A stretch of DNA of 64,000 nucleotides, taken from assembly GCA_001599915.1 (NCBI GenBank), contig BCIG01000021.1:248001-312000 (forward strand), given 5' to 3'. The DNA comes from Symbiotaphrina buchneri. Taxonomy: Eukaryota > Ascomycota > Symbiotaphrinales > Symbiotaphrinaceae. Below, one piece after another: positions 35,867-48,774 of this stretch (position 1 is its first letter; each line of letters starts with the position of its first letter). Position numbers and translations under genes: made by a program. The notes below the pieces were generated by a model. The model was not told the origin of the DNA. It saw only the letters and a list, made by a program, of their open reading frames with translations, and searched no databases.

Positions 35867-36757
35867 CTATATCTTTTCCTTGCCGGTATATACACTATCC
35901 CAGAGCTTCCCGCTTTCTTCCTGCATCCATCTCTGACTTTCGTTGGGGTAATCAATGGGTTTCCGGTAGAAGAGGCTCTGTTGACTGCACTCGACTATCT
36001 GGCCATTACGTTCTGGCTCGTCAATGTAGGCCAAGAACGCCTTCATGATCGTTGAGATGGGGGTGATGTGCTCCTTGGGGAAGATCTGAATCAGGTTCCC
36101 GGGTGCCAGCGCCGTCGGGACAAAGGCTGGGCAGATAGCGTTGACGCGTACGTTGTCCTTTTCCCCATAGATGGGGCCGACGGAGCGAACGAAACCGATG
36201 AGCTATACGAGCGGGCAATTAGCTGCAGCACGTAAGCTGAGAAGAGGGTATCTGCTTACCGCGTGCTTCGCCGCGCAGTACTGTGGATTCGAGTCAAATG
36301 GGTATAAGCCGGCGGCACTGCTGGTGATGACCACAAGCCCGCCCTTCTTTGGGTTCCTCCGCATATAGTACGTCGACAGCTTGGTGCCGTAGATGGGCGC
36401 GACCAGATCGACGTCGAGCGTGACGAGGTTCGGCTTCAACGGGCCCTTCTCCTTCTCTTCCGGCTTCTCCAGGTACAGGTTGTCCTTGTCATCGATTCCG
36501 GCATTGGCGGCGTGAAAGTCGATGCGGCCGAATTTGTCAAAGGTCCACTTGAACAGCGCGGCCTGCTCGTCCCAGGAGGCCACATTCGCCTTGCGGAAAT
36601 GTGCGTCGGGGCCCAGCTCACCCGCCAGTTTCTCGCCCGCCGCAGCGTTCATGTCGACCATGACGACGACCCATCCTCGTTTGAGAAGGGTCCTGGTCAG
36701 TTCCAGACCGATTCCAGAGGCGGCACCGGTGATAATGGCTACGGGCTTGTTAGACAT
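35867..36757 (-). CDS. Short-chain dehydrogenase/reductase
   Basis: Two exons, 36260-36757 and 35867-36202; 277 aa. Classical SDR: cofactor motif TGAASGIG at residues about 10-17, an Asp after the second strand (VVVMVDMN) that favours NAD over NADP, NAGI, the catalytic Ser in VVITSSAAGLYP and YxxxK as YCAAKHA. The intron (57 nt) falls right after that motif, phase 0, and leads into LIGFVRSVGPIYGEKDNVRVN and AICPAFVPTALAPG. It resembles the fungal 15-hydroxyprostaglandin-dehydrogenase-like group, whose natural substrates are mostly unknown; I make no substrate claim. Its 3' end converges on PXA2 with about 200 bp between stops. Confidence 0.9.
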
Positions 36758-37661
36758 GACTTCCAGTTGACTTGTCCAAGTTGTGAATGAACAAATATAA
36801 CGATATAAAGATTGTGTGGAGTCGTATGTAAAATAATTGCTGGCTGGTATAAACTGGGGAAGGGGGGTAAGTAAATACCCCACCACAAGCCCCACACGGG
36901 CGGAGACCCCGAACGCAGTACACTGTACCGGTATGTTAGGAATTCTCTACATTACGGGGAAGGAGGGTTTAAAAGGTGAAGAAAAAGGTATAATAGTGTT
37001 ACTCTTGTCAGGCAGAAGATTTCGATTTATCTAGGTACAGTGGACGTTTGAGAGCTACAGTGGAGGCCCTTTGTAATCGAGGACATATCTTTTGGGAATC
37101 CCTCCTGCCGCCGGGAAATACCCAGCTTACCCTCTAACCAGATTAGAAATGAACAAGGTACCGAATGGTGCGGTACGAATCCGTACAGAGTCCAGGTACC
37201 TTACCTACTATCGTGGGGTATCTTAATCGTCAAGGCCAAGCTTATCCACTAGATCAAAGGAGGCATGACTCGACGGATATGTGCAAACAAAGCAAACACC
37301 GTTTGTCTGCGGTCCCTCCCGTCAGGCTTTCTTGCAAAGGGGTTCGCGCCTCGCATCGTTTACGCTTGGGACATGTTACGCGACTTCCTCATTCGAAAGC
37401 TTCACGAGCTCCACTGGACTGTCCAAAGTCCGCAACTCGAGGAAGGCACGACAGAGGGACAAATACAAAACGCTGACTATATAAACAAACCCGCCGCGGT
37501 CATGTTCGCAACTTCTGCCAAACATCATCACCACCCTTCGCAAGAAACCCATACCCATCACCAACCGAACAAACCCCGTTCAAATCACTTTGATCCCATC
37601 ATTCATCAACATTGACTGAGACTCTACAACGTTCTAAGCCTTCCTGGCACTCCCATCCACT
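36758..37661. promoter_or_regulatory. Divergent promoter SDR / dynactin p150
   Basis: About 900 bp. It includes GGTACCTTACCT at 37195-37206 with several GTAC neighbours, and a purine-rich block around 36850-36990. Nothing else is supported. Confidence 0.4.
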
Positions 37662-40600
37662 ATGGCTCCGGCCCTCCAGGTCGGCCAGACCGTCACATGT
37701 GATGGACGCGTCGGGACTGTTCGCTTTATCGGCTCAACCGAGTTCGCAGACGGCGTCTGGGTTGGTCTAGAGCTCCAGGAACCCAAGGGGGAAAACGATG
37801 GCTCGCTTCAAGGTCATCGTTATTTCGAAGCAAAGCCGGGTTATGGCATTTTCGCCCGTCCCGCTGCCGTCGCGCCCGTCAACACCGAGGCTTCGGCGAT
37901 CAGGAGGCAGAGCACCACCACGACGAGGTCACTACGGGTGCGCATCGCGTTCCTTTCCAGAACTGGCTACAGATACTGACCGAAAATGCAGTCACCGGCA
38001 CGATCACCTACAAAGACAGAAGCACCCACTGGGACTGCAGGGACACTCGCACGCCGACAACCTGCTGCTCCCACGTCAACACAGCCAGGTTCGAGCCGCC
38101 CGCGATCGTCAATCTTGCCAAGACAGTCGACTGCTCCTGTCACTTCAGCGCGGTCCAATAGACAATCTTTGGCTGCACCTAGTCCATCGACTTCGCGCCC
38201 AGCCTCCGGATCATCGACATCCTCAGGACTGGGCCAGAAGCGCCTGTCTGTGAGACCTGGCGGCCTCAAGAAAGCTGCTCCTGCTGAGCTGGCGGTCGCA
38301 CAGAATACCACCCAGACCACGTCTCCCACTGAGGATAAGACGTCGGGAGCGTCTGACACGTCACCAAGGAGCAATTTGCCAAATGTCGATTCTCCTGCAG
38401 AAATCAGCCCGTCAAGCTCAGATGATGTATCGGTGGCTAGCTACGCGGACTCCGCGCGACCGGATCCTGCGCCCCTGCGTCCTGACGCGTCTCGCTCGCC
38501 CAGACCCACGCCGTCGAGTAGCGCCGCGGATAGGGAGATACTAGATTTGAAGACCAAAATACGAGTGCTTGAGAAGAAACGTGCTGAAGATAGAGAGACG
38601 TTGAAAACACTCGATCAGGTTCGGTCTGAAAAAGACCGTTATGAGGTCATCATTAAGACGCTACAGCAAAAGTATCGTCCTCAGCAAGAGGAGTTGGTCC
38701 AGCTACGCGCCAAACTCCAGGAGACTGAGGCAAGCTTGAAACAGGTCACAGAGGCCCGAGATGCCGCCGAGATTGGCTTGGATTCCAAAGGCATGGACAT
38801 CTTGATCGCCGAAGAGTCACAAATGATTGCAGAGAAGAGGGCGGCAGAGTTGGAGAAAGAGAATGAGCAGTTGAAGGAAGAGGTGAAGGTCCTGAAGGAG
38901 ATTGAACAAGAATACGAGCGTAAGCCTACGTCCGATGAACTGCAGAGCCCGAACTGGTGGCGCCTCATAAGTCGCCGCGACTACTTGCAGGAAGCACTGG
39001 AAACGTTGTATGACCACCACAAATCGATGGAGCAAAAAGACCAGGCCACTATCGCCAGTCTTCAAAAGGACCTCGAAGAGGGTGAGGGCATCAAAGCAGA
39101 ATTGGACTCGACAAAGGTCAATCTGACGCAGGCGGAGGCCACCATCGAGGAACTGCGCCAACGACTGGATGCGGCCCTCAGCGCGGAAGAAATGGTTGAG
39201 GAGCTTACATCCAAAAACCTGGCCCTCACGGAAGAGGTCTCAAATTTGAAGGACTCGATCCAGGATCTGACGGATTTGAATGATACGAACAACGAGCTCC
39301 TGGAAAACCACGAACTGTACCTTAAGGATTTGCTAGAAGAATGTGATAAGAAGGCAGCCATCATCGCTGCGGGCGTTCGTCGGTTGAAACAGAAGGAGCA
39401 GGAGATTGAAGAGTTGGAATACCTACTCTCTCGCTACCGTGAGGTAGTACCCATTTTACATGGGAGACTGGAGGAGATGAAGTCTTCCTACCAAATCACA
39501 GACACGGATTCTGATGACTTGGCTGAGAAATCTCGGGCCTTGACCGATCTGAACTTGAAGCTGCAGCAATCGGCCGCCAAGACGAAGGCTAGAACAATCG
39601 ACCTGGAACTGCGCCGCTTCGAAGTCCAGGAGGTCTCAGAACATCTTTCGATCGTGCAGCTGTTTCTTCCCGCCTCGTTTGGCCAGCGAGACTCCATCCT
39701 ATCGTTGCTCAGGTTCAAGAGGATAGCTTTCAAATCACGACTCTGTCTGGGCTTCGTGCAGGAGAACTTGTCAGAGCAAGCGCGACCTGGATACGAAGAT
39801 GAGCTGTTCGCTGCCTGCACTGTTTTGGGGCGGCTTGCATGGGTGAGCACAATGTGCGATCGTTTTGCCTACACAGTCAGTGCGTGTCCCGTGGATGAGT
39901 TCGCGCGCTTTGAGGGAGCCCATTATGAGCTCGAGCCAGTGGAGAGAGCTCTTAATGGCTGGATCGACGGTCTCCGCCGTGATGAGTTCCAAGCCAAGGA
40001 CTGCGCTGCGGAGCTGCAGAGGACCATGGCTCTCATGCAGCATCTTCAAGAGATATACATCTCCGGCAGCGCGATAGGCCGTGCGGACGAGTTTCTATTG
40101 CGAACCAGCATGATGCAAACCTACTTGGAATGCAGCGTATACGCATTGTCACACGTCAGACCAATGATTGAGTCTAAGATTTCAAGCGGGAGTGATGACG
40201 AGGAGCCCTTGAAACATCTGGTTGCAGACATTGATGCAATGATCTCCAGCGGGCGCAGTGCCAAAGTGGTCGCGGGCAAGGCCCTAAGATCCTTGGATGA
40301 ACTACGCTCTAGTTCTGTGGCACTTGGTGCGGACAATCTATCCTCATTCGTGGCATGCGAAGATTCAGCCGAGGCGTTGGCTCGGGTATGCGGTCAGATT
40401 GGCTTGGATTTGACTACACTTTTCAGTCAAGATCGCGTCAAGGAGTGGCAAGTCGCAGATGTTTCTCAGGCGATCGCGCAAACGACCCAGTCCGTATTCT
40501 CGGACTTTCTTATCGACGCAGACGCTATTCCCTATCTGAGCGCCAAACTCCGGTCCTTGACCAGCGCTTTAGGTGATATTCTTGCCCTGACTTCAGATAT

Positions 40601-41642
40601 ATCAAATACTGTAGAGTTCGAACGGCCAAACCCGCCTTGGGTAGCTTTGGCACAGAGCTATCACGCTGCCAAGGTCGTTCCGCGGGATACAGAGGAAGAA
40701 TTGAGACGCCTGCAAGATTTGGTGCACGACCGGGCAACGCGGCTGAAACAGTGCGAGGCCACCATGGAAGAGCAAAGTGTGAAGATTGAGCTGCTGGAAG
40801 CTCGTATGCGTGATGCCCGTAAACAGAGCGAGAAGGTGGAGACCTTGGAGGGCCTCCTGGAAGAGGCGCGCCAGCAGGAGCGTAATTTGACGGAAGCTCT
40901 CAAGCTTCAGACGAAGGAATTGGCTCTAGCAGAGAGTGCTCGCGATCATTGGCAGAAAGTTGCGGAAACTGAGCGTGTTCTTCCCGAGGATGCGGCCAGA
41001 GCCCGGCTGATGTCGCAAACTCCCGACAGCGAAAAGACGCTCAAACGGATCATTGAGCTCAAAGATCGCAATATCGAGCGTACGCGGGAATTGGTCGCCT
41101 CATTGGAGGAAAAGATCAGGATCCTTGAGCAGGCATCGGCAAAGGCTGTGGAATCGGTCAGCAAGCCACCTGACAGTGTCATGGAACCGCGAAGGTCGAT
41201 TGAAGAGGATCTGCGGACGCTTGCAGAAACTGGGGGTATCGATGCGGTCTTGAACGCAACCAACCTCGCTTTTTCATCACCACCGGGTAGCATTCACAGT
41301 GTGGAAAAGCCGAAGAGGCGGCTATCCTGGCGCCCAACGAAGCTCAAGCCAAGATTCAGGGCAAGACGTAGGAGAGAGAACTTCGAGAACTGGGACGCGT
41401 GGGCGGAGAACGCCGAAGAGAAAGGGGCTGAGGTCCTCTCCAGAAAGCAAAGGAGGAGAAGGTCTTGGGGAAGTGACCTTGCCGTAAAGATGGGCAGAAG
41501 GTTATCTCTGCGCCTCAAGGGGAACAAGAAGACTCCAGAGCCAGTTGTCATCGCGGACGGAGAGTCTGCGCCTCGTTGGTCTTTTAGTCCAGGTTCATCT
41601 GAGGAGAATCTGCCGTACAGGATCGTTCAACTGGGCCGTTGA
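37662..41642 (+). CDS. Dynactin large subunit p150-Glued (Nip100/NudM/Ro-3 type)
   Basis: Two exons, 37662-37937 and 37992-41642; 1308 aa. Dynactin p150 links dynein to cargo and microtubules and is needed for nuclear migration in hyphae. Residues 1-70 are a CAP-Gly domain (GRVGTVRFIGSTEFADGVWV, then LQGHRYFEAKPGYGIF). A basic Ser/Pro/Thr-rich microtubule-binding region follows (to about residue 240), then long coiled coils (residues about 260-600 and 1015-1170) flanking the dynactin domain. The C-terminal 120 residues are unusually basic (RKQRRRRSWGSD; GRRLSLRLKGNKK). The 54-nt intron is phase 0. The CAP-Gly core motif reads GENDG rather than the usual GKNDG. Confidence 0.88.
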
Positions 41643-42294
41643 TGGGGGCGGAGACCGCGTGCTCTACACCTTCCATTTTTTTTTAAAGTAGTATCGGAGT
41701 TCATGGACTGGGACGTTGTATCGACGATTGGGTGTGGCGATATGCGGCGGCCATCGTGGAATCTCTTTTTGTCACTTGTTCTTCCGCATACATTCACGAT
41801 CAGTTTGGGCTGCGTGATGTTTTGACTTGGTCTCACGGCTAGAGCTTGGCCTCAACGGCTGCTCGCTGGAGTTGTCACCAAGGGATACCCCTGCTGTTGG
41901 TTCTACCTGGCAGCACTAGCATCATTATGACTATCATTAGCATCCTCAGCGTGTCATTAGCATTATTAGCATCCTTAGCATTCAATCAACACGGCATTCA
42001 CTGTGCACGAGATTGCAATTTTATTTCCAGGGGCACAGGATCCGCTCAGGGTTTCGCTTCATGTGCATGTAAGATACAGTGCTCTGTAAATGCTTTGATT
42101 AATCTGCCCTACTCACAACGCCGTACTGTGGCCTTCTATGTCCGTCTCCTGCAGCAGCCAAGGCCGAGGCCGCACGAGATATGTACAATCTCCCTGACCA
42201 GTAGATACCCAGATGCCAATGCCATCATTAGTCGTAATATTTGTTTACATGAAGGACAGCCACGTAGGCCATCAGCCAACACCACGGGCCCCGA
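41643..42294. other. Convergent intergenic region with TAGCAT repeats
   Basis: About 650 bp between two 3' ends. It contains an irregular cluster of TAGCAT repeats at 41917-41982; otherwise no supported feature. Confidence 0.45.
41917..41982. repeat. Imperfect TAGCAT repeat cluster
   Basis: Five copies of TAGCAT within 66 bp, spaced 9-21 bp, several inside the longer unit ATTAGCATCCT. It is a degenerate simple repeat in a 3' intergenic region. Confidence 0.6.
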
Positions 42295-43785
<1,491 letters not shown>

Positions 43786-45666
43786 TGTGTCTGAGAAGGT
43801 CGAGCTCGATCAAGACGTGCGAATAGGAGGCTGGCGACAGAATTCCAAGCTGGACACCACGCAACCATGAGATCGGCCGAATTGAGGGCGAATGTGGGGT
43901 GGTTGAGTAGGTCAGGAGGTGAGCAGTTTGTTCTGAACCGATGGCGTGAGGTGCCGTTGTTCGTCCAAAAGACTGTGCACCGTTCGGTTGTCCAGGCGGT
44001 TGCAGAATTGACGTCAGAAGTGATGGCGGAGAGCGACTGAAAGTGCACCTGCGCGCGTGGAGACGGTTGAAGGCAAAAGGAAGATGAGGCAGGTAGGAGT
44101 GGAGTAGGGGAAACTGTGGGATGCCCGGAATGATGGGGATTAGGTGCAGGTGCAGGTGTGCAACAATAATAATAATGATACGGCAAATGGGTTGATATGA
44201 ACGGGCGGGCGTGGATCAATTGGCTCGGGTTGCCTCCGTATTGTTCCTTGAAGCTCGGCTGTCACTCAATCGGGCTAGAGACAGGGCTTGGCAACCCCGC
44301 AATCCTCTTTTCGTACCTCCCTCGCTCCGTAGGGGTTACAGTATTATTACATGTGCCTTGTACCGTATGATAATCTTACGAGGTTACCTTAATTCCTCTC
44401 CTCCACGATGACCAGCACTCTCATCAATTAATACCTTATGTTTCCTCTTACCTGATAGGAAAGAGGACTAGCATGTGACTGACTGCAGCGAGTGTGGCGG
44501 ATGTGTTCGCACAAAATGCCCCTTGTCATTTGCTGCATTGATCGAAGGACCGACAATAATGGCGGTGACCGTCCCTTTCCCCGGATGCTGCATCACTTCA
44601 CAGCTAGCTCCGTTGTTTTTGGTAGCTCTGTACGGATGAATAGACTATCACTGCTACCTTACCTTACCTTACCTTACCTTACCTTACCTTACCTTGGCTG
44701 ACAGACCTGGGCTCAATAATAATGATAATGGCTCGTACAATACATGTCGCCCATTCCATGATTTATTGTTCCCTTCTTGAAACTCTGCTTCAGCAGAGGC
44801 AGATGACAATCAAAACGCCATGATTGCATGACCATGGGATGCGCTCGATTTTAAGTGGGGCCGGCCCCTTGGGCGAGTTACGGTGCTTCGGTGTCGCGTG
44901 CTTGCGCTTGTTCCTGCTTTCGCCGGAACCCGGGAACCCCAAGTTCGCTAAGGAGAATAAGGAGAGAGAGTAAGGAGAGAAAGGGGAAATAGAAGGGCGA
45001 ATACTTGCACAATAGTGGAGTGGATAGATGACCTGGAAATATCGAATATCAAGATCACATTGCAACGCGACAGGTCTGGAAGCCTTTGAAGATCACCGGG
45101 CATGAGAGACAGAGATGGAGCCGGTGGAGAAGGTCAATTGGCTTTACTGGAGTAACTACCACCATTGGCGACGAGCCTACAAGCAAGTTGTAATATAGCG
45201 TACATCCTTGTCGTCGGCGGGCTCACTATTGCTTTGAGTATTATCGAAGCCTGCCCTTTGTATATACGAGTAGACCATGAATGCGGTACAGGTGGCAGGC
45301 GGTATCAGGCTCCTGCTTATTGTTGGCCATATCCATCGATCAAACAACCACATCCCCATCGTACCTACATATCCTCAATGCGAGAGCTGGAGCTTACCAC
45401 AAATGATTACGCACGCGATTGCACTGAAGACCAACACAGTAGGAATCTTCTGTATCTGATTGGTGATTAATTTAGGGTCAACAGAGGGGTGTAGCTCATG
45501 ATCTGGATGTCTCTCAGCAGTCATCGTTCGCCCGTGTCTTCTACTGTAGCGGTCGAGCCCAGCAAGAACCAGCTAAACAGAGTTCAAGATTCGCTCCAAA
45601 AGAACACAAGCGCCAATGGGTATATAGGAAGCCGCAGAATGGCAAGAGAGACAGCCCTCTCTCCTC
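43786..45666. other. Long intergenic region PFKFB promoter to APC/C-activator 3' end
   Basis: Almost 1.9 kb, the second longest gap in the window. It holds the 5' flank of the phosphofructo-2-kinase gene (with AATAATAATAATGAT near 44165), a tandem ACCTT array at 44656-44695, and AT-rich stretches. A 166-codon open frame on the minus strand (43719-44219) overlaps the kinase start in another frame and looks non-coding. Confidence 0.4.
44656..44695. repeat. (ACCTT)8 tandem array
   Basis: Eight perfect head-to-tail copies of ACCTT (AAGGT on the other strand). The same pentamer occurs as a two-copy unit next to GTACC in at least five other intergenic regions here. Confidence 0.9.
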
Positions 45667-48138
45667 TCAACGAATGATCTCAGTGCCCTCCTTTTCGATC
45701 CCTTCCAGCTCTTCAAGGATGTCGCTACCGCCAAGGAGCCCATTCTTTCCCGAAGTCGAGTTCCTTGCTGTACTCCAGATCTCGTGAAACTTGACGCTCT
45801 CGTCGCTCGAGGCAACCACGATGCAACCTTCTTCGGCGGTGCGGGAAGCCCACGATCCTCCCTCTCTGCCTACCCGGCGACCGCTGGCTTCGTTGGGACC
45901 CCCCGGATACGGGATGGCATACAAGGCTCTCATATCCATAGCCCACGGAATGGCAACCACCTGTTTGCAGTCCGGCCATGAAAAGACGGCGATACGGTAA
46001 GGATGATCAGGCTGCGCGTAGCCGAATGTAGCCGCAATCTCTCTTCGGCTCGTGGACCAAATCAAGGACGTCACTTGGGCAGCGATATTGATGGTGGCCA
46101 AACATGCGCCCGAGAAGGTGTGGAAGAAATGAATGCATCGATCATTGGACCCTCCGCCAGTCGCGAGGATGCCTCTTTGCCACGGACAGAACGCGATAGC
46201 TTTGACGGCCGCCCCATGGACCCATCTATGCTTCTCGCTTCCAGGCCCTAGGGAGCCAACGTGCCCTCTCCCTGGGACCACTCGGCGACGCAAGAAGCCG
46301 TCGTCATCAAGACTTTCGGGCGACTCTGATTGACTGTCATCTGTCTCCTGGCGACTTGCCATGACCTTCGCGAGCTCAAAAAGGGTGCAAACATTATCGT
46401 TGCCCCCAGTGGCGAAATAGTCTCCATCCAAAGACCAAGCTAGGCCGCAAACTTGCTGAGTATGGACGGTTAATTTTGCAAACAGCATCATAGCTCCATG
46501 CCATGCTTCGAGCCCACTGTCTCCCTGGCCGGGCCACTCAATGGAGTAGAAATAGACATTTCCTAATTCGTCGCCAACGAGCAGCTGCTCTGTCTTAGCC
46601 ATTACCTCAGAATGTGACTCCCTTTCTGATCGACGATAGGTGACAGTGGGTTTGAAGCATAGGCAAGCAATTGCACTCGGTTGTTTTGCCTCAAATCGAC
46701 ATGTATCCTCGAACATGCTCCATAAAGAGATGTGCCCATCAGCTCGGCCGATGGCAAGTATGCTATGGCCTCCTTCAGCCGAAGAAAAGGACAACGAGGT
46801 TAAATATGCTACACTCGTCATGAAAGGGGTCATTGGTTGAACGCCATGCTTTTCAGACCAAATGTAAACCCGACTATGGAGCCCGACAGCAAGTGAATGG
46901 GTCGTGCGCGAGTAGGCTAGCAGAGAACAGTAAAAGTCATCGCGGAGCTGGGGCGCATCAAGCACTGTAAGCGGCGGTCAGTCAAGAACAGGGATAATCA
47001 AAAGGGCCGGTACTTATCTGAACGGTGTTGAGGGGATCGGCCTTGGCTGGGGTTTACTTGTCTTTCGGACCCCTAACCTCGGATTAGCATACACATCGAG
47101 AGATCACCATAAGTACACAGGGCACAGCTGACCATCATTGACCCATCTCCCGTCTCTCCATGTCGTTGTGGCGTCTGAGAACGATCTTTTTCGCTTAGTC
47201 CCACCGGTAATGCTACAAGCCCGAGGACCCAAGCCCCTAGGAGAAGTCTCCTCTCCCGGACGGGTGCTGATGAAACTGAAGACTCGGCTGGCTTGATCCA
47301 CGTCAAGCGCCATGGCTAACCTGCTTTCATGTTTGGCCAGGTCTTGGTCAGGCGTTTCTCTCTCAAGAAATATTGAAGTATACATTGGCGCATTTGTACC
47401 GCTCCCTAAAAGGCCTCCACGTCCGTCGGAAACGCCGATGACTGGAGTTGACGGCCCTGATAGAGCACCACCTACATTCCAGACAGCTCCTGCACTTACT
47501 TGACGGGGTTGACTGCCGTCCGAGACTCGCCGTGTATCGAGTACACCAGTTGCTCCATTGGATGCCCTACGGCTTCCAGTCGTGGCTCGACGTGTATACC
47601 CTAGTGTCCAGTAGTCGGTCCCCCTAGAGCCATTCCGAGGAGATGATACAAATGGGTCAGGGCTGGTGCCACGCTGGCGGAGAAGTTTCTCGGCACTGGA
47701 GAGACGTCTCGGAGGCTTCCCCATCTGGAAGCTTCGAAGTGCGGCCTCAGGTGATCGTCGCACAGGAATGAATCTGTCCGGGGAAGATGCTGTTGCGCTG
47801 AGCGCCAACCTCGTACCTGAACGCGACGAGGACCGGGAAGACCATTTCCCGGACGGTACGTGACCAAGAGTATCGCTTGGGCGGATCTCTGCTGGGTGAT
47901 TACGTGCAAGAAACGGAAAAGCTCGAATTGCCGGGCAGGGTGGTCCAGAAGGTGTTGGTGTGCCGAAATCACTCCAGCCTGGGGATGGATAAGAATTGGA
48001 GAAATCCGCATCAGGAGTGCCGTCGGACAAAGCAGATTGGACTGTCGAAGAGGGTGGAGTAGCAGGTTCGGGAGGTGGTGAAAGAAGTCCCGAGTCGCTG
48101 ACCAGGCCTCTGGTCGGACTAGCAGACTCAGACATCAT
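45667..48138 (-). CDS. AMA1: Cdc20/Cdh1-family APC/C activator, Ama1-like
   Basis: Three exons, 47133-48138, 47018-47072, 45667-46966; 786 aa. The protein has the three marks of an APC/C co-activator: a C-box DRFIPVR at residues 121-127, a WD40 propeller (blocks such as DFYCSLLAYSRTTHSLAVGL, LTSLSFSSAEGGHSILAIG, VCGLAWSLDGDYFATGGND, GAAVKAIAFCPWQRGILATG), and a C-terminal Ile-Arg tail (EIIR). The long disordered N-terminus and divergent propeller resemble meiotic Ama1 (Mfr1/slp1-like) rather than Cdc20 or Cdh1. Exon 2 (55 nt) supplies RPIPSTPFR joined to VLDAPQL, matching the family pattern before LDAP. That join requires an AT-AC intron at 46967-47017. Inferred role: substrate selection for the anaphase-promoting complex, likely in meiosis. 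Confidence 0.87.
46967..47017 (-). other. Probable AT-AC intron in the APC/C activator gene
   Basis: Minus strand: TTCAG|ATAAGTACC at the 5' end and GCCGCTTAC|AGTGC at the 3' end, CTGAC branch site about 14 nt before the acceptor, 51 nt, with in-frame stops inside. The donor is the ordinary consensus with only its first G changed to A, and the last base is C, the known compensating pair of U2-type AT-AC introns. Confidence 0.7.
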
Positions 48139-48774
48139 GAGGACTGGTCATTGACAAAGAGCGAACTTCGGCGGGCAGCTGCAAGAAATGGAAACGTTGG
48201 TGATGATCCTCCGATTGGCGGCCAGACCATCACTTCATAAAACGAAAGATCGAGAGTGAAGAAGGACGAGTACGAAATGGAGACCAAACAGTTTCTGGAG
48301 CTGGCTGGCTCAGGGCAAGGTCTCGGGCACAGATAGAGAGAGAGGACTGAAATGAATGTCTATACCACCTGAGGAAGGCTACAAAGAGGAAAAAATCAAG
48401 ACACGACCGGGGAAAGTATTGATAACGAGTGTGTAAGGGCCGTAACCATGTAGAAGATAATTCTACTGCTACAGCGGGGGTCGGTATCGCGGGGAGGGAG
48501 CGGGAAGGAGAGATGGCAGAAAGAGGAAGTATGTGTACGACTCGACTCAACGAATAAGGGGGTACCTTTACTTCTTAGCTAAGCTCACCTTAGGTAAGGT
48601 ACCCTAAGCTTTTCTCGGCAAGGTTCATGTGCTTGTAGGCTGCCATGTTCATGCGAGCATGTGAACACCACGTCCTAGAAGTCTATATTCGACCGACGCT
48701 CTCTTGCAGCGGGCAACTGCTTGCGGAGCAACGAAACAAGCGCTGGTTGCTGTCTTTCATCTTCGTAGTCGAGC
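48139..48774. promoter_or_regulatory. Divergent promoter APC/C activator / RabGGTase alpha
   Basis: About 635 bp between divergent starts, with AGGTAAGGTACC at 48592-48603 beside GGTACCTTTAC. No gene is supported. Confidence 0.4.

Noticed and set aside
47013-47050. All-canonical GT-AG model for the APC/C activator's middle exon
   Set aside because: It is in frame but replaces the conserved RPIPSTPFRVLDAP-like junction with unrelated residues; kept only as the alternative to be tested.
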